Origin: Megascapheus bottae
Taxonomy: Eukaryota > Chordata > Mammalia > Rodentia > Geomyidae
DNA: 64,000 bases
Direction of reading: 5' to 3'
NCBI GenBank assembly: GCA_024803745.1
Contig: JANJXV010000130.1
Coordinates: forward strand, 2,408,501-2,472,500
Shown here piece after piece: positions 10,724-22,285 of the stretch. The notes under the pieces were generated by a model. That model saw nothing but the letters and a program-made list of their open reading frames with translations, was not told where the DNA came from and did not search any database. How positions within the stretch are numbered: the stretch's first letter is position 1; every line of letters begins with the position of its first letter. Made by a program: the position numbers and the translations under genes.

Positions 10724-11337
10724 GGTAATCAATGCCCTTTTTGGCCACAGGCTGCTGGGTACCAGGCCATGGAGAAAAAGACAGAAGAATGTGAAAGAGC
10801 AGAAGGAGAAATGAAGCAGTCATGGACCCCGCTGCCAGGAAAGCCTGCACTGTTCTGGCTGCTGCCAGTGCCAACAGGAATGGCAGGCAGCCTGGAGCTC
10901 TTGACAGAGGATGGGGAGGAAAGCCAGGAGCGAGAGTCAGCCGGAGGGAGATGCTGGAGGGGCTTCCCCAACTGAGCAGGTGCCTGGGGAAGGAAGACCC
11001 TACCCAAGAACAGCCTTGGGAGCCACAAACAATCCCCCTCCCCAACCTGTGCCCTGGACCTCCTACTCTCCCAGATCTCAAAGCAGCTAGCCCCAGCTCT
11101 CCTTCAGCCAGGCCAGCTGCCCGGCAGGCAAGCAGATGGTGACATCTTCACTAGAGCCAAAATTACCTTTCCAGGAAAATGTCTCAACCTTCTCTGGAGG
11201 ACACAGAAAGGAGCGTGCACCATGGAGAATTTCAAACTTTCTCAAGAAGCTACAGCTTCTTAAAAGTATTTGAGTGAAACAAAAATGTATTTTGACTATA
11301 GATTGTTCAGTGCCTCCGATTTAAAAAGAAAAGAAAG
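10724..11337. other. GC-rich single-copy block, no gene supported
   Basis: Open frames of 99-144 codons overlap on both strands here. The longest (10541-10975) begins inside the SINE and reads across its A tail, so it is not a gene. No domain is recognised in any frame. Confidence 0.4.
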
Positions 11338-11344
11338 GTTGTTG

Positions 11345-11532
11345 AAAGTTGCCTATAATCTCAACCACCTGGGAGGCAGAGGTAGGAAGATGACAGTTCA
11401 AGGCTGAACTGGGAGAAAATACAAGACCTATCTGAAAACCAAACTAAAAGCCAAGGGACTGGGAACAGGGCTCAAGTAATAGAGCACCTACCTAGAAAGC
11501 ACAAGGCCCTGAATTTAATCCCAGTACAAAAA
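11345..11532 (+). mobile_element. B1-ID dimeric SINE, diverged
   Basis: B1 text 'cctataatctcaaccacctg' and 'ggaggcagaggtaggaagat', then ID-like 'gggactgggaacagggctca' and 'ggccctgaatttaatcccag'. Confidence 0.75.
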
Positions 11533-11535
11533 ATA

Positions 11536-11583
<48 letters not shown>
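11533..11583. repeat. (AAT)n microsatellite in SINE tail
   Basis: AAT units run from the A-rich tail of the B1-ID SINE to the start of the next SINE. Confidence 0.95.
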
Positions 11584-11584
<1 letters not shown>

Positions 11585-11814
11585 CAGGTGCTGGTGGCTC
11601 ATACCTGCATTCCTAGCTACTCAAGAAGCTGAGATCTGAGGATCAAGGTTCAAAGCCAGTAGGGGCAGAAAAGTCTATGAAACTCTTATCTCCAATTAAC
11701 CACCTAAAAACCAGAAGTGGCACTGTGGCTCAGAATGGCAGTGTGCTAGCCTGAAAAGAAAAAGAGCTCAAGGACAGTGACCAGGACCAGACTTCAAGTC
11801 CCATGACCAACAGA
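11584..11814 (+). mobile_element. B1-headed dimeric SINE
   Basis: 'ggtgctggtggctcatacct', the linker 'cttatctccaattaaccacc', then a Geo-type half 'gtggcactgtggctcagaat' ending 'caagtcccatgaccaac'. Confidence 0.85.
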
Positions 11815-11842
11815 AAATTAATTAACTAACTAACTAACTAAC
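11815..11842. repeat. (TAAC)n microsatellite
   Basis: About six TAAC units directly after the SINE end. Confidence 0.85.
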
Positions 11843-12540
11843 AGTCAGGTAGTTTCCAGAACTTTAGCTCCTTACTCCCCAACCCTGTCATCCCTTGTGA
11901 GCAGCTAGTCATGGACTAAAAATCACTGAATTAAACTATTCTATCTGTCTCTGTCTCATCCCCTCCCTCTCAAATCTCAACATCTGGCTCCCAGATGTAT
12001 GCTTACCACTGCACTTACTGCTTGCATAACAGACAGGTTCCATTATCAATGCTAATCTGTTTACCTAATTCTAGAACTCTGAGGGGCTGTGCTGGGAAAT
12101 ATTGCACGCTCCATTCCACATCAAGTAGGGACATGTTCGGTGAGTGATTAGCAATGTCTGCATGGAAACAGGAAGCTGGATGCATGGGTCCAGTACTCAC
12201 ACAGAGGGCCGCATCTTCATCACTCTGCTTCTGGACAATGTTTGACTCTAAAAAGCTCCCTTCTGACTGGAGAAAACAATTATGCTGACTATGAGACACA
12301 AATGAATGATTGAAGGCCTCCAGAGGAAAGGATTTTGAAGCAAACAAGGAATTTCTCTAGCATCTCTATCCTCAAAACTCATATGACTCCCCTGTTAGAC
12401 TTCATGTCTGCATGTACTGTTGTCAAAACTACTTTTTCCTACTTCACAAGAATGAGAAGATGGGTCCCCTGGACCTCGTCACTCCTAAACTGGCCCCATC
12501 CTGTCCACTGCAGATAAGCATCAACTTGCAAATCCTAGCC
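11843..12540. other. Single-copy sequence
   Basis: No repeat or gene supported. A 110-codon minus-strand frame (12015-12347) shows no recognised domain. Confidence 0.4.
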
Positions 12541-12559
12541 TGATAGAACTATCCTAAGA

Positions 12560-12720
12560 TGTGTAGACCTCACTGGTCAGGGACTCAAATCTCAGCTGAC
12601 CAAGTGGATGGCCTTGGGGGGGGAAATTATTTGCCCTTGCCAGCCTCAGTTTCCTCCTATGCATGAGAAAAAGGAAAGAATTCGGAGCTCATGTAAGAAT
12701 TAAGGAAATTACAGTTGTTC
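12560..12720 (+). mobile_element. MIR fragment
   Basis: 'ccagcctcagtttcctccta' and the following 'gcatgagaaaaaggaa' match the MIR core 'gcctcagtttcctcatctgt'. Confidence 0.65.
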
Positions 12721-13334
12721 TGTTCCTAAAATCTACAGGATATTTAAGATACACTGCTTTCTTTTCCCCTCTTTTCATACCCTCAAGGCTATTTCAAGCT
12801 TTCTCCACAGGCAGTGAGTAAGGCATCAGAAATGTCTCTGTGCTGAATTAACGTAGCTGAGAAATGAGAAACCCCTCCCTGTGCCCCCAACTTGAGCCCT
12901 CCTCCTCTCTGTTTAGATTCAACTCAAAATAGCTGAACTTAGATGGAACCAGTTGGGGTCTGTCTTTGTATCTGGAGGCTTAAAAAAAAAAGATTCAAAC
13001 CTTAAGCCCAACAGCTGCAGGTTAGTCAAGGACCTGATTCTGCCTGGTTAATTAACTTTAACCTCCAACCCAAGTCACTGTACATTTGTGCAGCTGACTC
13101 CTTTGATGCTAAAAGAATAAGCTTTTATCCAATGATTTATAATTTTTTAAAAGAAACTGTTTTAAGTAGCATAGGTGTATAGTTGTGTTTTTTTAATTAA
13201 ATAGAACCAAAGCATTTCAAATGAAGAACTGTTCCTCAAAATACTAGTCTTACAAATCTTGCCAGAAATGCATTTCTTAAAAGTAGGCTTCTCAATGTAG
13301 TTTAGGTACATTTAATAAATGTAAGTGTACATAT
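12721..13334. other. Single-copy sequence
   Basis: No repeat or gene supported; AT-rich from 13100 on. Confidence 0.4.
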
Positions 13335-13572
13335 AAAAGCAGATAACGGGGCTGGGAGTGTGGCCTAGTAGTAGAGTGCTTATCTAGCATGTACAACGCT
13401 CTGGGTTCAATCCCTTGGTACCACATACACAGAGAAAACAGAAAGTGGTGGTGCTGTGACTCAAGGGGTAGAGTGCTAGCCTTGAGAAAGCCCAAGGACA
13501 ATGCCCAGGCCCTGAGTTGAAGCCCCAGGACTGGCAAAACAAAACAAAACAAAACAAACAAAAAACAGATAA
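13335..13572 (+). mobile_element. ID-headed dimeric SINE with likely TSD
   Basis: The left half begins 'ggggctgggagtgtggccta' and the right half 'gtgctgtgactcaaggggta', ending 'aggactggc' plus an (AAAAC)n tail. Flanked by aaaagcagataa (13335-13346) and aaaaacagataa (13561-13572), 11 of 12 matching. The tail gives the long minus-strand Phe/Leu frame seen here. Confidence 0.85.
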
Positions 13573-13629
13573 AAAAGAGATACGTAGATAGAGACTCATA
13601 CTCAGACAAATGTGTGTTTGGCGGAGTGG

Positions 13630-13790
13630 TTACTGGGTCTTGAACTCAGAGCCTAGGCTCTGTCCTGCAACTTCTTCCTCTCCAGACTGAGGCTCTGTCC
13701 CTCAGCTTCCTCCTCTCCAGCTGAGCCTAGGCTCTACTTCTGGATTTTTGGTGGATCTGAGCCTTACAGGCATGAGATGTCAGTCTCATA
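13630..13790 (-). mobile_element. Degenerate SINE with internal duplication, tentative
   Basis: 'cttgaactcagagcctaggc' resembles the reverse complement of the SINE 3' half. A 'ctctccag...gaggctctgtcc' block appears about twice. Family not certain. Confidence 0.35.
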
Positions 13791-14456
13791 CAAGCATGTT
13801 ACATATGGATCTCTTTATAATAGATCCTAAAATTTACTTCATTCTGGTATACCTACATCTATGCTTTCAATGGCTCCATTGTTAAAAGAAATTACCATTA
13901 TTCCAATATTTAGGCGGGCCATCATTTCCCCCTCATTTTCCACTAACAGACAAATAGGAGATATTTTATATTTCCCATGATGATGTTGGAGCAACAGGCC
14001 TGCACATGAGTCTCTGTGTAAAGATTTCTTTTTTTTTACACTTCATATTTAGAGTGTAGAATGGTTTCTAAAAGCCTACGCACTCAGAATTCAGTTAGCA
14101 TTTAAGAACCTAAAACATACTTGCATAGGCAGCTCCGGGAGCTCCCACTGCAAAGGGTACATGTTGCCTGATTCCAAAAGAACTACTTACTTCCACAGCC
14201 ATATACAATGTAATCCCAGCACTTGGGAGGTGGGGGAAGGAAGACCACTGGACAGTAAGAGACTTGTGGAGAAGAGCTAGGAGGCCCCAGCTGCACAAAC
14301 CAAAGCCAGACAAGATTTTCCAACAGCCATCAAGCCCCCAGACACAGGATCAAGGCTAGCTACCAGGTCAAGGGCTTGCTACCAACCCTATCTATTGTTG
14401 GCTACATGTGAACCCATCCAACAATGGGGATTCCTATCTCAAGAATGCACAGACAG
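13791..14456. other. Single-copy sequence with a B1-like remnant
   Basis: No gene seen. Text near 14211-14290 ('gtaatcccagcacttgggag') is a short B1-like fragment on the plus strand. Confidence 0.45.
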
Positions 14457-14644
14457 CTGGGTGCTGCTGGCTCATGCCAATAATCCTACTCAGGAGGCTG
14501 AGATCTGAGCATCATGGTTCAAAGCCAGCCTAGACGCTATATCCAATGAATCACCAGAAAACCGGAAGTAGCACTGTGGTGCAAAGTCATAGAGTACTAA
14601 TCAGGCCCTGAGTTCAAGCCCCACATTCAACCAAAAAAAAAAAG
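14457..14644 (+). mobile_element. B1-headed dimeric SINE, internally shortened
   Basis: 'gctcatgccaataatcctac', 'gaggctgagatctgagcatc', then 'ggaagtagcactgtggtgca' and 'gagttcaagccccacattca' with an A-rich tail. Part of the linker is deleted. Confidence 0.8.
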
Positions 14645-15364
14645 GTACAGACATGTCCCTGCCAGTGCTGTTTTGGGTTTTTTTTCAGTGGATCTGGGGC
14701 ACAATGGATAATACCAGGTATATCTTGGGCATTCTGTACCTCTCCACCATCTTTCTCCCATAATTCTCTCCTGGTTTAAAGCTTCCAAACAGAAGCTTTA
14801 ACAGCTCAAAGGGACTACCGTACTGTATGTGTGAGAAATCAACACTCCAGGCCTTCAAGGAGAACAGAGGAGGCATTCGGGCTAGCACAGGGAAGAATTC
14901 TGTACAGACACCATCCAGAATAGCAGCAGCCCAGATGGGCGCATATCAAATGTTCCTCGTGCACACGATTCGGTCACCTCCCTTCTTCACTGAGCCAAAT
15001 ATCCATAATTTAAAAGCTGTAAAGCCTGAGCTTTCCCTGTGGGCTCTCTAGCCCCCCCTTCCTGGGGTGGGGGAAAGGGTCAACACTTTCTTGGTAGTTA
15101 TAGATGCCATCTGAATACTGCTGGGTTGCTTAACATCTCTGCAGACAACCATGCACTCTCTGGGTCCTTAAGAACAAGTGATACAGGGCTGAGCTCCTGG
15201 AAGGGATGGGTGAACCGGGGTGTGTGGGTACCAGGAAGGGGAAGGAACAGAGGCTGTGTAATGGACAAGGTCAGACTGGGCAGGATACATACAGGAATGC
15301 AATGTGAGTGCATGAGGGGCGAGGATGGGAGCGTCATTGCTTTCCACGCTGCCACAATGAAATC

Positions 15365-15366
<2 letters not shown>
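14645..15366. other. Single-copy sequence
   Basis: No repeat recognised. Open frames of 67-151 codons on both strands have no domain. The longest ends by reading through the CT repeat. Confidence 0.4.

Positions 15367-15432
<66 letters not shown>
15367..15432. repeat. (CT)n microsatellite
   Basis: About 33 CT units without interruption. Confidence 0.95.
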
Positions 15433-15440
<8 letters not shown>

Positions 15441-15706
15441 CTTAACTGTTTTATGACTCAGCTAGGCATCCCAACTTTTCTTGGCCTGCTTTAGGGTAAC
15501 ACATTTGCCAAATGTTCTGGCCTCAACAAACAGCACTCAAGGAATTCTTCCCCGTCATCCAGAGCAAAGAGGAAATGTCAGCCTTCGGTTCAGTAAGTTC
15601 TCTCCACGTAAGCAACACTGCCCTGCACTAGGTGTTCGGATTCTACTGAATTCTTTAATTATATCTTCCTTTGGGATCTAAAAAAAATGCATTTCAGGAT
15701 TTTTGT

Positions 15707-15866
15707 TTGGTCTTGTTTTTTTTTTCTTTTTTTTTAAATTTTTTTTATTGTAATTAGTAAAAGGGTTACATGATATTTGCCAGATAGAAGGTGCATTAAT
15801 TCACATACATTGATACCCTTTCACATGTCTTGGTACCCATTTCCCTCCCCCCTTGGTCTTGTTTTT
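15707..15866 (-). mobile_element. Short L1 3' end with perfect TSD, nested in a SINE
   Basis: Only about 130 bp of L1 3' UTR remain (15721-15852, T-rich tail first). The flanks are a perfect 14-bp repeat, TTGGTCTTGTTTTT (15707-15720 and 15853-15866). The right copy runs straight into the 3' end of a minus-strand SINE, so the L1 entered next to or inside that older SINE. Confidence 0.92.
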
Positions 15867-16065
15867 GAACTCGGGGCTTGCACACTCTTTCTGAGCTTTT
15901 TTCTTTCTTTTTTTTTTCCCTCAAGGCTTTCACTCTACCACTTGAGCCACACTGACACTTCCGTTTTTTTTCTGTGTGGTTTATTACAGCTAAGAGTCTC
16001 ACAGACTTTCTGTCCCCAGGCTGGCTTTGAACCACAATACTCAGATCTCAACCCCCCTCAATAGG
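15867..16065 (-). mobile_element. B1-headed dimeric SINE
   Basis: The plus strand reads 'gaactcggggcttgcacact', 'ctctaccacttgagccacac', 'ggctggctttgaaccacaat' and 'actcagatctcaa', the reverse complement of a Geo-type half followed by a B1-like head. Confidence 0.8.
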
Positions 16066-16782
16066 TAAGATGGCAGGCTGAGAGCAGATGGATATTATGT
16101 TACCGATGACAGATGCTAATTTACACCCCACTCTCGGCCCCCAGGCCCCCAATGCAATGCCTAGCAAGAGGTTTGGCACTCGGTAAACTTACACCAGCAA
16201 GAACAGCATTGCCCTGGGAACCTTCGTGAATTCTCCAACCCTTTCCTAGACTGAAGCCAGATTAAGATGCCAGTCATCTCTTACGTCAAACCAGTAGTAG
16301 GCTGGAGAATTTCACATCCTACTCTTTATTTATCTGACACAGGTAATTCTCAGCCCCCAAAACTTAGGACCTTGGATGCACACAGTTCCACAACACCTGA
16401 CTTGGGAACACGAGATGAGTAATACAGAAATGAATCTCCAGGCCCAGTTCAGTAAATAGGACTCTCCATTTCCTGACAACACACAACAAAACACCCTTTG
16501 CCTTCTGCTGAGTCCCATCTCCTAGGAAACATCATAATAGGCTTAGCAAAAGCCAGGAAGATCTTAGGAGACCGGCTGTTCACTCTGCAACAGGGCTGCA
16601 CTAATTGTTCTATTCAAGAAGCACACACTGGGTTGGCCTCCACATTAACCTGCTAGGAATGAAGACACACGTCAGAAACAGGTGGGAGAGAGGCAGAACT
16701 CAGAGCCTGGAAGGCAAAGAGAACTCTGTGAGTCAATGCTCTAATTAGGAACTTGTATGTTCTGCTTTCCCTGCAAGCAGGA
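16066..16782. other. Single-copy sequence
   Basis: No gene or repeat supported. Confidence 0.4.
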
Positions 16783-16804
16783 ACACACACACACACACAC
16801 AGAC

Positions 16805-16839
<35 letters not shown>

Positions 16840-16845
16840 CACACA
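16783..16845. repeat. (CA)n microsatellite, interrupted
   Basis: CA units with one G and one AA interruption. Confidence 0.95.
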
Positions 16846-16954
16846 AATTCCATGTACGTTGTGGCTCCTTTAGACAATTAGGGAAATGATAAGGACCTTC
16901 CATTTTGTCTATCATTTAAAATCATGATAAACGATCCAGTAGGGTTTTTCTTTT

Positions 16955-17148
16955 CTTTTTTTTCCAGTCCTTGGGCTTGAACTCAGGGCCTGAGTACTGT
17001 CCTTGGACTTTCTCAAGGCTAGCATTCTACCACTTGAGCCACAGCAGCATTTCTGCCTTTTTCTATGTAGGTGGTACCAAGGTATCGAACCTGGGTCTCT
17101 GTGCATAATAGCCAAATACTCTACAACTAGGTCACACTCCCAGCCCTT
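16955..17148 (-). mobile_element. ID-headed dimeric SINE
   Basis: Reverse complement of the right half ('gggcttgaactcagggcctg', 'attctaccacttgagccaca'), the linker 'ctatgtaggtggtaccaagg' and the ID half ('tcgaacctgggtctctgtgc' to 'tcacactcccagccc'). Confidence 0.9.
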
Positions 17149-17612
17149 GTCCCTCCCAGCCCTCTTTCTTTTTTTTTTAAATGCACATTTGTAAAAGAAA
17201 CTTGGGCTACATCTAATCTAACCATGCCCACTTCTGGGAAAACTTCCACCCCCACCATAAATATATCCCTGTGTCTGTGACAATATTGAGGCCAAATGAG
17301 TCACTTGAAAAACCTGAGAAGGGTATTCCATGTTCCAAAGACAAGCAAAAATAATAATAATAACAACAACAAACCTAATTAAGTCCAGAAAGGAGTAGAA
17401 ATGAGTCAGGCGCATGTTCACATTGGAATGAGTAACAAGAGGAGATGATATGGATAAAGGGAAAAGTTAACCAACCACCCCTAAGGGGTGACATTTTACA
17501 GAGGACGCCCCACCTGCATGGGACTCACTGCACACTGTAACACCTCATTTTTTCCCCATCATTTTCTGAACTTACTGTGTCTCTCTTGCCTACATTCGTC
17601 TTTGTATCTTTT
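17149..17612. other. Single-copy sequence
   Basis: No gene seen. A short AT-rich ATA/AAC simple stretch lies at 17347-17372. Confidence 0.4.
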
Positions 17613-18140
17613 AAGAAGTCCCCTTCTAAAATGTAAAGACTTAGAAAAAATCATTATTAAGTGAAGTAAGCCAGACTCAAAGGAACATAGGCCCAATAGT
17701 CTCCCTCATTTGTCATAATCAGTAGAAACCTTGGGCTCTTCTAGCAGAGATTTACAATAGAACAAAATCTAGAGACATTAGGCCAAATAGTATGACACTA
17801 AATGTAAAGACCTCCAGGATAAGGAAACAAAAGTCATATTATGAGTGATTGTTGTCCTTAATGTACTATGTTATCTCTCATCTCTTTTGCCATCCCTTGG
17901 TTATCTCATATTGTTACAATATTTCACCTTGTTATCTGATATATTTTATATGTGCTTAATTGGTTATTTGAAATTGGATAGGGAAGGGGGGAAATCAAGA
18001 TAAGCGGATGAGGGTAGGAGGGAAATGGGGACCATGTCATGAGAAAGGGTATCAATGTTTGTGAAGTTACACACCTTTTATCTGGTAAATATAATGTAAC
18101 CCTTCTATTAATCACAATAAAAAAAAAGAAGTCCCCTTCT
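17613..18140 (+). mobile_element. 5'-truncated L1 3' end with perfect TSD
   Basis: A perfect 15-bp direct repeat AAGAAGTCCCCTTCT (17613-17627 and 18126-18140) flanks about 500 bp of L1 3' sequence. It begins 'aaaatgtaaagacttagaaa' and ends 'attaatcacaataaaa'. Confidence 0.95.
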
Positions 18141-18390
18141 ATTGTTTGGGATCCAACTCTTCCTCAGATCCTGACTTTACCTTTTTTTAACCCAGGGGGT
18201 CACTTAAGGAGATGTGATGTCATGTCTAGTGAGTTTGGGGGACTGATGTGGAGTAAGGTTCATCGAAGACGAAGGAGCATAGATGCTGCACCCAGACAGC
18301 AAGAGTGTGCAGGTAGCCTCACAAAGAAGCATCCCTGAGAGAGTCACCTAGCTTCTGGATGCATTGACACACAAACACTGACTAAAGGGG
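18141..18390. other. Single-copy sequence
   Basis: No gene or repeat supported. Confidence 0.4.
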
Positions 18391-18540
18391 GAAGAAAATC
18401 AGGGAAAATAAAGGGTGATATCGACAAAGAGTCACTGTACTCTTAACCTGACTTACAGAACTGTAACCCCTTTGTACAACTACATAGTAATAGTAATAAT
18501 AATAATAGCAAATCATAAATGACATAAAATTCAAAAGAAA
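18391..18540 (+). mobile_element. Older L1-type 3' end, tentative
   Basis: 'aacccctttgtacaactaca' and the AT-rich end resemble the 3' end of the older element at about 35.3 kb ('aactcctttgtacaactact'). Confidence 0.45.
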
Positions 18541-18550
18541 TACAATATTA

Positions 18551-18659
18551 GGAAATGAAGGGGAAGAAGAATAGGAAGGGAAGGAAAAGGAGGAGGAGGA
18601 GAAGGAAGAGGAGGAGGAGGAGGAGGAGGAGGAGGAGAAGGAGGAGGAGAAGGAAGAGG
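18551..18659. repeat. (GGA)n purine tract
   Basis: G/A-only run with repeated GGA triplets. The poly-Ser and poly-Leu minus-strand frames over it are artefacts. Confidence 0.95.
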
Positions 18660-19284
18660 TGATGGTGGTCGTTGTGGGATAGGGTACATGATTGCAACCA
18701 TGTTTCCGAAATGCCATCTGTCTCACCTGCTCTCCTCCGGTGCCATGCCACTGGGTATGAGCTTTGGCGTTGTATGTCTAAACACTACCCAGTCATCTTT
18801 CACTGAGTCAGGCTTTGTTCAGCTGACATAGGATGATGAAGGCCTAGAAACACACAGATAACTGAGAAAATACCCCTCCACCTGGGAGTTCCCAGCTGAG
18901 CAGCAAAGATGAATAATGGAAATCCAATGTAAAGAGTGATTTAACTGAGGCATCTTCACAAGGCTGTATTGGCAGAGAAACAAATTACCTATTGATTTTC
19001 TTATTTTTTTTCTAGGAGGGAAGCTACACCCTCCCTAATCTAAACACTTTTTTCTGGGTGGACATGAGTTCTAGCGTGTGGCTGAGTTCCCATTCCCCGA
19101 ACTGGTGCATTCCTTCAGATGACAATGCGGGGGCCACATCACCTCCAGAAAAGAACAGGACTCTGGACGACGGAGGCCCACACAGCGAGTTACAGCTGCC
19201 TCTGACATCTTAGACTTACAAGACTCTCTGGGAGTCTTAAATTTGTCCAGGAGAAAGAACTCCAGAAGGTAAAATATGATCATG
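18660..19284. other. Single-copy sequence
   Basis: No recognised exon or repeat. A short GC-richer part (19060-19210) shows no open frame with a known domain. Confidence 0.4.
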
Positions 19285-19640
19285 ATTAACAACTTTTTCA
19301 TAGACTTCACTTTTCAGAACACTTGGAGATTTACAGAAAAATCTGAGAAGACAGAAGAAATGTCCCCACATGCCCTCTTCCTACTACCTCTTATTGTTAA
19401 CATCCTAGATTCCTTTCACACATTTATTACCATACACAAACCAATAATGAGATGGCATTATTAACCCAAGTTCACAGTCCATTCTGCTTTCTTTGATTTT
19501 TTTCAACTGACCTGCCACTTATAATCCTATCCCAGGATATCCTGCTCCCTTAGGCTCCTGTTGGCTGTGACCTGTGACAGGTTCTCCAACTCTCCTTGTT
19601 TCTATTGGCCATCAAAGGGATCACTGAACCAGAAGTACAT
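19285..19640. mobile_element. Old L1 (L1M-type) remnant
   Basis: 'acttggagatttacagaaaa', 'tattgttaacatcctagatt', 'ccttaggctcctgttggctg' and 'tgacaggttctccaactctc' follow, in order, a text well known from old mammalian L1 copies. Orientation not assigned. Confidence 0.6.
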
Positions 19641-19850
19641 GGAAGGAGCTGGTGGCTTCACCCCTCCCTCTCCTGGGCAGTAGTCTCTATGGAAGGAGTC
19701 CTCTCTTCCCCCCTCAATATTCATAGGACCCATTTTTATCGAAATGACTCATGGATATTCACTTTATACTTTACAATACTATCCAACATAACTTTATTGT
19801 TCAAAGGGAACAATGAGCCATAAAGAGTTCATTCAGTTCATCTCCTTGTC

Positions 19851-19854
<4 letters not shown>

Positions 19855-19887
<33 letters not shown>
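19855..19887. repeat. (CA)n microsatellite
   Basis: About 16 uninterrupted units. Confidence 0.95.
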
Positions 19888-19888
<1 letters not shown>

Positions 19889-21575
19889 CCTTTGGAGGGA
19901 CCAGAGTGTAAGAATGACGTTTCGCCTATATCCAGTATGTGAGCTCAAGCTGATTGCCTCAGATACCCCCAGTCTTTAAGTACTGGAAGGAGTACAACCT
20001 CATGTGAACCCACTTGCTAAAACACAAATGTTGGAGATATGAAGAAAGAGAGATAGACAGAGAAAGAGATGGAAAGAGGAGAGACAGCAGACTGAAAGAG
20101 CTTCTACTGTGCCAAAGTAGTGGCAGCCACTTTATTGTATCATCCAGCTTCTGTCCTTCACACCCTCCCACCCCAACTCAAGATGGACAGACAAGAGGAA
20201 AAGCTTGAGAAGGAAAAAGCAACAACAATCCACAGGCCAGTTCAGCCAGCCAGCTTAGGCACTGCCTCCTAGCTGGAAGTTATAGAAAGCCAAGACACAG
20301 TACAGACACACTGACATTTTCTGAAGTCTGAAATGGAGAAGGGTGGGGCGGGGTGTTCTATTTGGGAACCTGAGCATGTCTCCTCAGATTCCCTTCCATT
20401 CGATTGTATACGTTCATTCCACTGGCTGAAGATCAAGCCCCCAGCTCCACACTCTCCCTCCTACAATCTCCAGCACAGTTCCCTCTGCGTCCCCTTCTGG
20501 CCCAGCAAATTACAAAGACAACTTCCAGTAGCAGGTGGCTACTGGACACATGGCTGGGTAAAGTCCAGAGCAGAAACAAAAACAGAAACCCAATCTCCTC
20601 TGAAAGCTCCACAGTAAACAGAACTCTCATCCAAAGGCGGCCTCCTAGATCCCCAGCAGCCATTGCTAGGCTGATTCCTCTTCCCCAATAAAGCAGTGCC
20701 TGGAATGACAAGGTAAAGGACTGACTTCCTATCCCCATCAGGCTGGGTATCAAACGCCTTCCCTCCTCCAGGTCACCCCACCTTCCCAAAGGCTCGGCTT
20801 GCTCTCCATCGGTTAGAAGACCACAAGGCCTTGCACAATACAATTCAATTTTAGCAATGGTTCCACCTCCACTGAGAAGTGGGCGGAGTCTCAGTGTGAG
20901 GGCAGCCTTTCTTTATGGCCTCCACTTTAGAAAAATGACAACATTATCCTTTAGATTTCTTAAGGAAAGAAAACAGAGCCAAAGTAGGCTGCAGCATCCA
21001 GCTGGGGTCTAAGACCTTGTTCATAATACCCGAGAAACTTCAAAACCTTACGCAAGGACAATGCCTAGTATAACATGCCCATTGATAGCGAAGAAGCCCA
21101 AGAAAACTAGGCCATGGGTATAAGGAGAGGCAAAAATAGTGATACATGGGCGGAGAGACACACACCCGAGAGCTTTTCCTTCCTACTTTAAGAACAGAAT
21201 TGAATGGGAGCGGTGGCTTTCAGTGGGACGTCAAAACTGCCTCACAACTCTGGCAGGAGCTAACTTTGTTTTCTAAATTTAAAGACATTGCAGTTTCTAT
21301 AATTCGTCTCCAATGAAACTATACTTTTTTTTTTCTTTTTTAGTACTGGCATTGTTGCTAACTCACTGTATAGACACAGTCTTTTTCCAGAATGTTCAGT
21401 TTACTCATCTGTAAACTGGGAACACTCTACATAATGCCTGAAAGGTTTGGGTAGGGCTGCTGTGAAAAGCCAAATGATCCAGGACAAAGCAGAGGCCATT
21501 CCTGTCTTCTGAAATGAACAGATACCAGAGAGAATGAAGTTCATGTAGGCATACAATGGAATATAGATTGAGTTT

Positions 21576-21580
<5 letters not shown>

Positions 21581-21633
<53 letters not shown>

Positions 21634-21637
21634 GCAC
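21581..21637. repeat. (CA)n microsatellite
   Basis: About 24 CA units, ending in CGCACGCA. Confidence 0.95.
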
Positions 21638-21929
21638 AAAATCCCACAGTGACTGACAACTCACAAAGTTTCCAATTCTTCCTGACTAGCATACTTCCCA
21701 GAAAACAGCAGTCATTTCAAAGGCAAAGGGGTAAGGCCATTTTCAAGGTCATCAGTCAAGGTTAAAGAGCATCCTGATCCTTGGGCTGTATTTCTCTCTC
21801 TAACCCTCTCTCTCCCCCTTGGATCATGACTCATTAGCATGAATGTGTCAGAGTGTCTTGTAGCAGGAAAGAAGCGGATCTAAATGAGTTCTTTTCTAAC
21901 AGAAGCAGCCATGTATAAAGATGGCACTG

Positions 21930-22016
21930 ATCAATCATTCACTCGATAAAATATCTACTTGAACTGGTCATACGTTATCCTCTAGGCACTGAAAATACAA
22001 CAGTGGGCAAAGACAC
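21930..22016 (-). mobile_element. L2 3'-end fragment
   Basis: 'tcaatcattcactcgataaa', 'tatcctctaggcactgaaaa' and 'tacaacagtgggcaaa' match the reverse complement of the L2 end (gcctagaacagtgcctggca...aataaatatttgttgaatg). Confidence 0.5.
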
Positions 22017-22024
22017 TCACAGCT

Positions 22025-22285
22025 ATAGGCTGGATGCTGTGACTCATGCCTGTAATTTCCAGGAATGAGTAGATTTTCATGACCTCTGGGGTGTTGTGAT
22101 CAGTAAGATTCCCTTTTGAGGACAGCCCAGGCAAAAAAATTGCAAGACCCTAGGTCAACGAACAAACTGGGCATAGTGGCTGATATCTGCCATTGGGCAG
22201 CATAGATAGGAGACTCGCCATCTAATTCAAGGCTGGGCAGAAACATGAGACTCTAGTCATAAAAATTACATTCATACCTGTAAAA
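22025..22285 (+). mobile_element. Diverged B1-type SINE pair
   Basis: Two successive B1-like starts: 'gctggatgctgtgactcatg' at about 22027 and 'actgggcatagtggctgata' at about 22170. Both have poor 3' halves. Confidence 0.5.

Larger units (their letters stand above)
19641..21929. other. Long single-copy stretch with two CA repeats
   Basis: No gene supported. Overlapping frames at 20333-20843 on both strands lack domains. CA repeats are listed separately. Confidence 0.4.

Noticed and set aside
10541..10975. Plus-strand frame of 144 codons
   Set aside because: It starts within a SINE, reads through its A tail and T run, and has no recognisable domain.
15039..15494. 151-codon plus-strand frame
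   Set aside because: It reads through the CT microsatellite as a Ser-Leu run, and the rest has no domain.
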